Notes under the pieces: model-generated
Told to the model about the DNA's origin: nothing
The model's input: the letters and a program-made list of their open reading frames with translations, nothing else
The model's database searches: none
Shown: piece after piece, positions 57,455-64,000 of the stretch
Layout of the letters: every line of letters starts with the position of its first letter
How positions within the stretch are numbered: position 1 is the stretch's first letter
Assembly: GCA_029938715.1 (NCBI GenBank)
Contig: JAOZUK010000001.1
Location: forward strand, 1-64,000
Source of the DNA: Bacteroidales bacterium
GTDB lineage: Bacteria; Bacteroidota; Bacteroidia; Bacteroidales; GCA-2748055
Reading direction: 5' to 3'
Length of the DNA stretch: 64,000 nucleotides
Position numbers and translations under genes: made by a program

Positions 57455-58900
57455 TTAATATACCAGGGGCCTGTCTCTGTAGATATCTTTACAACCAAAT
57501 ATCAGATTCACTCCAAGCCACACATTTACGGCCCGGGTATCCTGTGGCCAGAACACAAGATTCAGTGCATTGTCTGAAATTACATAAAGATTGAAGGGGC
57601 CCGTATGAATTGAGAAGCCAGCACCCACATTTTTGAAGTAGGAATGAATGTAAGAGTAGCTAAGTGTCAGGTTCAGCCATTGACCCACAGCAAAGTTTGC
57701 GGAAGCTGTTACCGACTCAGCAATTTGTCCGGTCAGGAAATCGGTTCTTGACAGAAGACCGAAATTTATTTCAGGTGTCACTGAATAGGATGCTCCCACA
57801 TATAATTTGGTATTTAGCTTCCTGGAGTACACTCCTCCCGGTGCAAATTCAAGAAACCCGGAAAGACTATCGCCTATCTGGTTGAAGGCGCTATCCAGAT
57901 AATTCTCAAAGGTAAAATCGTCTGAGATTTCCAGCGGATCGATTTCGAATCCCGGAAAGTCATATTCAGTCTTATAGGTCATCTCATGCGTCTCATCTGT
58001 CCACTTAATATACCCCACATCAAGTAGACTGGCACTAAGCAACAGATTGTCTGTAGGCCGGTATTCAATACCCAGGTCTATTCCCAACCCAAAGTTCCTG
58101 GTATTAAAGGCATATTTTGGAAGCTGCCAGGGATCCAGGTCTTCAACCTCATCTTTAAGGGCAATATCGCTAATTTTTCCCTCTTCGTCATAGGTCACAT
58201 CTGCAAATGGCAAAGAGGCAGCAAAGTGCATATCCGATAGAATATGCCAGCTATCCTGCGAAGTGGTGAGAGAGAGATTGGAGTTCACGGTAGCTATATT
58301 TCCAACACCAAACAAAACCTTTCCCCTCACACCTATATTGAGGTTGTCCACAATGGCACCCGACCACCCCACCGAAACTTCATCAAATCCCATCCAGTCG
58401 GTAGAAAGACCATCCAGGTTGTAAGTTTTTCCATCCTCAGTACCATTTATAAGCAGCACTCCAAGATCACCAGGAACATAGAGACTGCCATCAAACCTGG
58501 TGGTGACATCCACCGAGAAAAAGCCGATCTCCGTCCTGAATCCCACCGATAGCCAGGAAGTTCCGGAATTAGACAGAAAGTAGTTGGTGGGCTTCAGTTT
58601 GTTCAGAAATGCCTCTTTGTCTCCCAGGGGATGAAGGAAGGTGATCAGAGAGTCCTGAGTGGGATGTGGATAGATCAAATCACTCCATGCATAAGGGCTT
58701 GAAGTCTCTTCAGTCCTGACCGGAGCCAGGAATGGAATGCCAATGTAGAGATCACAGCCCGGCTGATAGGCTGGATTAATCCGGTTGGTTTGAGGGACCC
58801 CTTGCATAAAATAGAGAGAATTACTCACCTGGGCTCCAGCCTCTATCCCAAATCCTGCTAAGATTCCTATACTAAGTATGAATTTGTAGAGTGACTTCAT
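57455..58900 (-). CDS. Outer-membrane beta-barrel-like protein (DUF5723-like)
   Basis: 481 aa; signal peptide ending AGAQ; VSNSLYFMQGVPQTNRINPAYQPGCDLYIGIPFLAPV; barrel-like alternating segments. Confidence 0.82.
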   Translation of the reverse strand: MKSLYKFILSIGILAGFGIEAGAQVSNSLYFMQGVPQTNRINPAYQPGCDLYIGIPFLAPVRTEETSSPYAWSDLIYPHPTQDSLITFLHPLGDKEAFLNKLKPTNYFLSNSGTSWLSVGFRTEIGFFSVDVTTRFDGSLYVPGDLGVLLINGTEDGKTYNLDGLSTDWMGFDEVSVGWSGAIVDNLNIGVRGKVLFGVGNIATVNSNLSLTTSQDSWHILSDMHFAASLPFADVTYDEEGKISDIALKDEVEDLDPWQLPKYAFNTRNFGLGIDLGIEYRPTDNLLLSASLLDVGYIKWTDETHEMTYKTEYDFPGFEIDPLEISDDFTFENYLDSAFNQIGDSLSGFLEFAPGGVYSRKLNTKLYVGASYSVTPEINFGLLSRTDFLTGQIAESVTASANFAVGQWLNLTLSYSYIHSYFKNVGAGFSIHTGPFNLYVISDNALNLVFWPQDTRAVNVWLGVNLIFGCKDIYRDRPLVY

Positions 58901-60531
58901 AACACCCTTGAATTAATGATGAGATCTGCGAACAATGAGAGCTTAAAATCCAGCGAGTAGTCCGAGTAGAGTTTCACATCTTTGCTTCCCAACTCAGAGG
59001 TATTCATACGTGCATGAACCTGCAAATAGCGAATCTCTTCAAACTTGCCCAGCTTTTCAGCAGGAAAAATGGCTGTATTTTCCTCTTCTCCTGCCTGGAT
59101 CAACTTACCCTCCTGGTCTACCTCAGAGGCCGCCAGTAAAACCTGGTTATCTCCAAAAACAGAATCCAGAACCTGGTAGAATTCATCCAGCAGATATACC
59201 TGAAGATCAAGTTTAATTGGCAACTCATTGACTGTACTCATAGTAAGGTTCACCTGCCGAATCATGCTTGTATCAATCCCCTGATCACCCATCTCAAATT
59301 CTATAGTATCTTCCAAAGCAATCACGGTCGACCGAAAGTCAAGGGGAAGAAGAAACTCTATTTCAATGATAAGCCGGCTGGTATCCAGCACGAAATGCGA
59401 TTCATCCCCTGTTCCCTCCTGAGTTCTGCCGGATACCTTGTAAGAAAGAGAGGTGGGTCCAACAGCCAGTAATTCGTTAAAGTTGCTGGTCTCCCGGTTG
59501 ATATGGAATTCCTCACTTACTGCACTCCCGATTTGGGTCATGCCAGGTGCAGGAACCATAAATGGATGCCCTTCATAGAACTCCAGCGTTACAGATGATC
59601 CGTCCGTTCCGTTGGAAATTGCACTGTCCATCGTAATTACAAGGGGAACACCCACAGAATTGGTTATCCATACATTGATGCGGGGATCGGCAAACTTCAC
59701 CGCGGCCAGTTCCGGATTCTCAGTGTAAAAGGGAATCTCAATGGAGCCACGTTCTGTAAATACGTTCCTGGAATCGATATATCCAAATAGGCTGTAGAAA
59801 CCCATGTCCAGGAAATTCAAATCAATTTGACATATATCGTCAGGATCCACCGGATTGCCAGAGTTGGTCAGCACCAGGTCAAAATCGATCTGAATTACAT
59901 TGGAATCACCCTTCTCAAAAGTTTCAATATAGTAGTAGTCAGTAAGAACCCTACCAGAATCTTCAAATACTCCACTCTCATCACTACACACCAGTGTAAC
60001 AAAAAATGGTTCTCCCCGGGGATCAAGAATCTGCTCACTGCTGATATTTACATATCCATTGTGTTTAAATGAACTCATTACCTCGAGCAGGATCTCTCCT
60101 CCCTTGATCCGAATGCTATCCACCCGGTCGTCCCCATCAAGCTGGATTGCGATAATCTTATTTTTCAGAAAATGCACAATGTCTCCCGGATTACTCTCTG
60201 TAAACTCCGGAATATTTACATCGGCGGATAGATAGGTCTCGGTATAGACAGCATTGGGAATATCCTCTATGGTGTCGGCCATCACATTTACCACTGTATC
60301 GGAGTAAGCAAGATAGATCAGTCCATCATCAAATTCGCGGGCATAACCTGCCGAATCCACATATTCAACAATGTCGCCTATGTTCAAAGAACCATAAAAC
60401 AGAGGGGCTATCAGTTCCGGATGGATCTCAACCTCATCCGAGAGCTTATCTAGATTAAAATACTCCTTCTGACAATTGGTTAGCAGAAGTGCGCCTGCCA
60501 TCAGGAACAGTATACCGAGTTGACGCTTCAT
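58897..60531 (-). CDS. Large lipoprotein of unknown function
   Basis: 544 aa; lipobox LLLTNC-QKEYF; beta-rich; ATGA overlap with 57455..58900. Confidence 0.75.
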   Translation of the reverse strand: MKRQLGILFLMAGALLLTNCQKEYFNLDKLSDEVEIHPELIAPLFYGSLNIGDIVEYVDSAGYAREFDDGLIYLAYSDTVVNVMADTIEDIPNAVYTETYLSADVNIPEFTESNPGDIVHFLKNKIIAIQLDGDDRVDSIRIKGGEILLEVMSSFKHNGYVNISSEQILDPRGEPFFVTLVCSDESGVFEDSGRVLTDYYYIETFEKGDSNVIQIDFDLVLTNSGNPVDPDDICQIDLNFLDMGFYSLFGYIDSRNVFTERGSIEIPFYTENPELAAVKFADPRINVWITNSVGVPLVITMDSAISNGTDGSSVTLEFYEGHPFMVPAPGMTQIGSAVSEEFHINRETSNFNELLAVGPTSLSYKVSGRTQEGTGDESHFVLDTSRLIIEIEFLLPLDFRSTVIALEDTIEFEMGDQGIDTSMIRQVNLTMSTVNELPIKLDLQVYLLDEFYQVLDSVFGDNQVLLAASEVDQEGKLIQAGEEENTAIFPAEKLGKFEEIRYLQVHARMNTSELGSKDVKLYSDYSLDFKLSLFADLIINSRVL

Positions 60532-60534
60532 GAT

Positions 60535-63294
60535 TTATTCAATTGAATAGTTGTATAAAAAGTTATTTGTGCTTCCCACGATCAGATTGAACCTGCTGTC
60601 TGATCCTGCAAAATAGCCTATACTAAACCTGGTTGATCCCTCCAGCGGAAATCCTTCATAAAGCGATCCGTCTGAATTGACCAGGTAAATCCTGTTCCGG
60701 GAGCGGTCTGAAATTCCAATTTTAACATCTGAGGGCGAAAATTTATATATATCGGGCATCTCACTGATCTTTCCCCTTACCCTGTAACTAAACAGCCGTT
60801 TCCCATCCTGGAGCAATACAGTTAACTCATCTCCATCGGCTATAATAAATTCAGGAATTCCATCTTTATTCAGATCTCCCATCCTGAAAAAATGATCGTT
60901 GGATACCTCCAGTTTAAGAAGTTCCGAAACAGTTCCATCCATATATACCGCTCTTACGCTCCCTGATGTGTCTGTGGAGATCCACCTGGGTTTCTCTTCC
61001 CTCAGATTCATATCCAGGGCGACAGGGTTCCGGGGAGAAAATGCGATGCGCTCCTTCACCTTGATGCGCTCCTTACCTCGCCTGTCCAGAAAATAGCTTC
61101 TGTTCCTATCAGATAACACGATATAATCCTTTTCTCTGATTCTGAAATGCTGAATCTCACCCGTCACAACTGACTCGGTTTTCCCAAACTTCCAACCGGT
61201 GAGCAGATTCCCCTCAATATCATACACGTAGATTTTGCGATCTTCCGCTGCCACAAACAGCCTGTAATCCCTGCTTTTATCATAGTCAAATAATGCCATG
61301 GCATTGGTTGCATTGGACCTGAGTGAAATGGGATATCGCTCCACATAATTCCCATTCCTGTCGATCAAATGGATCTTTTCCGGGGTATTAAAGAGAAACT
61401 GCAACCTTCCATTTTTATAAAAATCCACCTGATGAATGGTTCCCATAATGGGCCCGTCCAGAGGTAATTTCCAGAGAATCCTTCCTGTACTGTTGATCAG
61501 GTAAACGCGGTGAGCCTCATCCTGGACCATGATCTCCTTCTCTGAAGTGTTGTGATTTACTACGAGTACCGGTTTGGTGGCTGCTGAGGAATCCAGTAGA
61601 CTCTCCCAGACTGTCAGCGCTTTCTCCTTGATATGAGAGGTATACTTTAAGCTGACACTTTGATAATAGAGGCGATCCTCTGTACTGTATTGAACCACAA
61701 CACCTGGAATTCTTCGCAGGAACAACTCCAGTGGCCCTAACTTTTCCAAAGCTCTCCCGCTCAGCAGCTCCTGCTTATAATCCAAGAAACTGAATGGCTT
61801 TAAGAATAAGGTGATATTACTTCTGTTAGAGAGGTAATCTGACATCTCTTTGTAGACCGGATCACTTATAAATGTTTTGTGAAGTACATTCTGGTAGATC
61901 ACCCTGGATATGGCATCAACGGAGGGTCCAAATATCAGATAGTTCTCAAACACCGTAAAATAGCTATTGAACATACGTGCTACAGGTGTTCCTCTGAAGA
62001 ATGGGTCGGGCAAACTGTAAATATTAAAACTGGTCTGGCTATCCAGCCGGTATACATGCCGCAGTGAATTCATATCAAAGGAGTTGACCTGAAGATATTG
62101 CTCCACCCACCTCATCACAACCTCCATGGTTTCGCTGCGACTTCTGGTTTCAATAACCAACAACTCATCTTCGGTTTTCTCAGTTATACCTTCCATGGCA
62201 AACCAGGCCATTTCATCATCCATAATGGTTGCCAGATCTTCAATAGGATCTATACCATACACCTTATCTAATCGCTGCAATTCAACCTCAATTTCCGACC
62301 CATGGCTAAGTCCCATCAAATAGGGGGTGATCTGTGCCCTGAACTTGGCCTGGTCACTTATACCCAGGTGCAGAAAATAGTTGATTCCTGAGGGTAATAT
62401 TTCATGGATCTCCATCCTCACAGGCGATTGATCGGAGAATGCGCCAAGGAAAAAAGGAGCATTTGGATCCGAGTAAGTCATTCCATTGAGAATGAAAGCA
62501 TCCTTTTTAATGTCCAGATCCAATTCTCCCCACGAGGCAAGTTTCGAAAACAATCTGAGGATTTCCCAACGGGATTCGTCAATTACCGGATAAAACAGTT
62601 GTGGTAATCTTTCATAGTTAACATATACATTGGCATGGACATATCGTCCCTCTGTCTCCTTCACCATGCTCAATCCCAGCTCTTCGGTAAGATCACTCTC
62701 ATCATGTATGGTACGAATGGATTGCTCCACCAGCATGGAGGATGAGCTTAACAGGCATAAACCGTTAATAGAACCAAACGTAAATTTTCCTGGAATAAGG
62801 CCTGGCTCCCCGGAAACATCATGCAAAGTTTCCGCCTCATATTTCCTGCTGTTAATCATGGCCTTCTCCTCCAGCAGGGAGATCATCAAATGATCAAATT
62901 CGTTTTCGCTGTACGAATCGGAATATTTCAGATAGAAGAGCGGCACAAGCTGCTCTTTACCCACCAGGTGAATAGAGAAGTGTAACCCCTCCTTTAAAAG
63001 AAGTTCTTTCAATGGCTCCGATGAATTAACCTGTGCCAGTGCGATTTGAAGCAAAGAATCCAGTTCAGTCTGGCCTGTAGTATTTATAAAGTCTTTCCAG
63101 ATCCTGTTCCCGGCCAGAAATGATTCTGTCAGGTACTCGAAATCAATATCCTCTACAAAGAGGATGGCGTCCTCAGGGACTGCTTCCAATATTTCAATGG
63201 GGCTGATTTTATCAAATCTGCTCAGCAGGAATACAAGGATCAATGCAACACAAACCACAGCAAACAGCCCACCATATATAATACGCTTCAACAT
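60535..63294 (-). CDS. Membrane-anchored periplasmic protein with C-terminal propeller-like repeats
   Basis: 919 aa; N-terminal anchor MLKRIIYGGLFAVVCVALILVFLLS; C-terminal repeats (VYLINSTGRILWKLPL, IHLIDRNGNYVERYP, IYVYDIEGNLLTGW, IYLVNSDGSLYEGFPL) and GDLNKDGIPEFIIADG. Confidence 0.8.
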   Translation of the reverse strand: MLKRIIYGGLFAVVCVALILVFLLSRFDKISPIEILEAVPEDAILFVEDIDFEYLTESFLAGNRIWKDFINTTGQTELDSLLQIALAQVNSSEPLKELLLKEGLHFSIHLVGKEQLVPLFYLKYSDSYSENEFDHLMISLLEEKAMINSRKYEAETLHDVSGEPGLIPGKFTFGSINGLCLLSSSSMLVEQSIRTIHDESDLTEELGLSMVKETEGRYVHANVYVNYERLPQLFYPVIDESRWEILRLFSKLASWGELDLDIKKDAFILNGMTYSDPNAPFFLGAFSDQSPVRMEIHEILPSGINYFLHLGISDQAKFRAQITPYLMGLSHGSEIEVELQRLDKVYGIDPIEDLATIMDDEMAWFAMEGITEKTEDELLVIETRSRSETMEVVMRWVEQYLQVNSFDMNSLRHVYRLDSQTSFNIYSLPDPFFRGTPVARMFNSYFTVFENYLIFGPSVDAISRVIYQNVLHKTFISDPVYKEMSDYLSNRSNITLFLKPFSFLDYKQELLSGRALEKLGPLELFLRRIPGVVVQYSTEDRLYYQSVSLKYTSHIKEKALTVWESLLDSSAATKPVLVVNHNTSEKEIMVQDEAHRVYLINSTGRILWKLPLDGPIMGTIHQVDFYKNGRLQFLFNTPEKIHLIDRNGNYVERYPISLRSNATNAMALFDYDKSRDYRLFVAAEDRKIYVYDIEGNLLTGWKFGKTESVVTGEIQHFRIREKDYIVLSDRNRSYFLDRRGKERIKVKERIAFSPRNPVALDMNLREEKPRWISTDTSGSVRAVYMDGTVSELLKLEVSNDHFFRMGDLNKDGIPEFIIADGDELTVLLQDGKRLFSYRVRGKISEMPDIYKFSPSDVKIGISDRSRNRIYLVNSDGSLYEGFPLEGSTRFSIGYFAGSDSRFNLIVGSTNNFLYNYSIE

Positions 63295-63441
63295 ACCAGA
63301 TTGGTTTAACCCAAAAATATAAATTTCACAAGCAGGTTAGCGGGAAAATTACCAACACTTCCGCTACTTGTCCACAAGGGATTCAGGTCAAAACCATTAT
63401 TGGTACAGTTTTTGCTTTACTTTTGCGTATTTTTTAATCCC

Positions 63442-64000
63442 ATGCTTTTTCGTACCCTATTCATAATTAGCACGTTAATTTCAACTCTGCAGCTATATGG
63501 GCAACAGGTTCAGGTAATCAGCTCTTCGGACCGGTCCGCCATTGAACATGTAGCGGTATACAATACCACCCGGGAAAGATCAGCCCTTACCGACTCCCTG
63601 GGGATGATCGACCTGCGCATTTTCCCCATGACAGATACCATTGTCTTTCAGCATCCCTCCTTTGTAAACCGTCAATTCAGCCACCAACAAATTACCGATC
63701 AGTCCACAATTGTTCTTCACAGAAAACGGATTTTAATCGATGAGTATGTCATCTCAGCTTCGAAATCGAGGGAGAGCAAGCTGATTATTCCCAACATGGT
63801 GGATGTGATTGAAGAGAAAGAACTTAAAGAATCCACAGGGCTAACCGCTGCAGAGATTCTGGAAGGAACGGGTAACATCATGGTGCAAAAAACACAGGGA
63901 GGAGGGGGAAGTCCAATTCTTCGTGGTTTTGAGGCCAATAAGATCCTTCTTGTGCTGGATGGGGTCAGGCTGAACAACGCCATCTATCGCAACGGGCACC
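63442..64000 (+). CDS. TonB-dependent receptor, N-terminal part (truncated by window end)
   Basis: Absent from the ORF track because it has no stop in the window. My translation from ATG 63442: MLFRTLFIISTLISTLQLYGQQ…DEYVISASKSRESKLIIPNMVDVIEEKELKESTGLTAAEILEGTGNIMVQKTQGGGGSPILRGFEANKILLVLDGVRLNNAIYRNGH, i.e. TonB-box/plug motifs. Confidence 0.9.
   Translation, partial: MLFRTLFIISTLISTLQLYGQQVQVISSSDRSAIEHVAVYNTTRERSALTDSLGMIDLRIFPMTDTIVFQHPSFVNRQFSHQQITDQSTIVLHRKRILIDEYVISASKSRESKLIIPNMVDVIEEKELKESTGLTAAEILEGTGNIMVQKTQGGGGSPILRGFEANKILLVLDGVRLNNAIYRNGH

Noticed and set aside
1-64000. CRISPR array, prophage, IS element, toxin-antitoxin or defence island
   Set aside because: No regularly spaced repeats, transposase, integrase, phage structural cluster or defence genes recognised; no tRNA gene that could serve as an integration site was seen.

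Overview
The window is a gene-dense chromosomal segment from a Bacteroidota bacterium, probably Bacteroidales/Marinilabiliales-like judging by gene content. I recognise about 50 protein-coding genes and see no rRNA, tRNA, CRISPR array, IS element or prophage. Housekeeping content includes B12-dependent RNR, KDO transferase, alanine dehydrogenase, tsaE, mrp, trmB, holB, pgk, metG, glmS, panC/panD, radA, PBP1A and topA. Type IX secretion/gliding genes occur at three places: porX-porW, gldH, and a porP-gldK-gldL-gldM-gldN cluster. There is also a short nucleotide-sugar cluster, an MlaE/MlaF transporter pair and several envelope proteins of unknown function. The observations most worth follow-up are: (1) a degenerate arginase-fold protein directly upstream of the T9SS core genes that has lost canonical metal ligands; (2) a tightly packed three-gene envelope operon of unknown function (propeller protein, lipoprotein, outer-membrane barrel); (3) a perfect 15-bp intrinsic-terminator-like hairpin inside the 5' coding region of the LuxE-like gene after pgk; (4) an HU-like/TM/SPOR protein gene with a G9 tract and a 9-bp tandem repeat; (5) a Cys-to-Ala alkyltransferase-like protein; (6) a half-length glycogen-synthase-like protein next to panC; (7) an orphan small protein translationally coupled to radA. 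All calls come from reading the sequence and supplied translations; no database search was possible.
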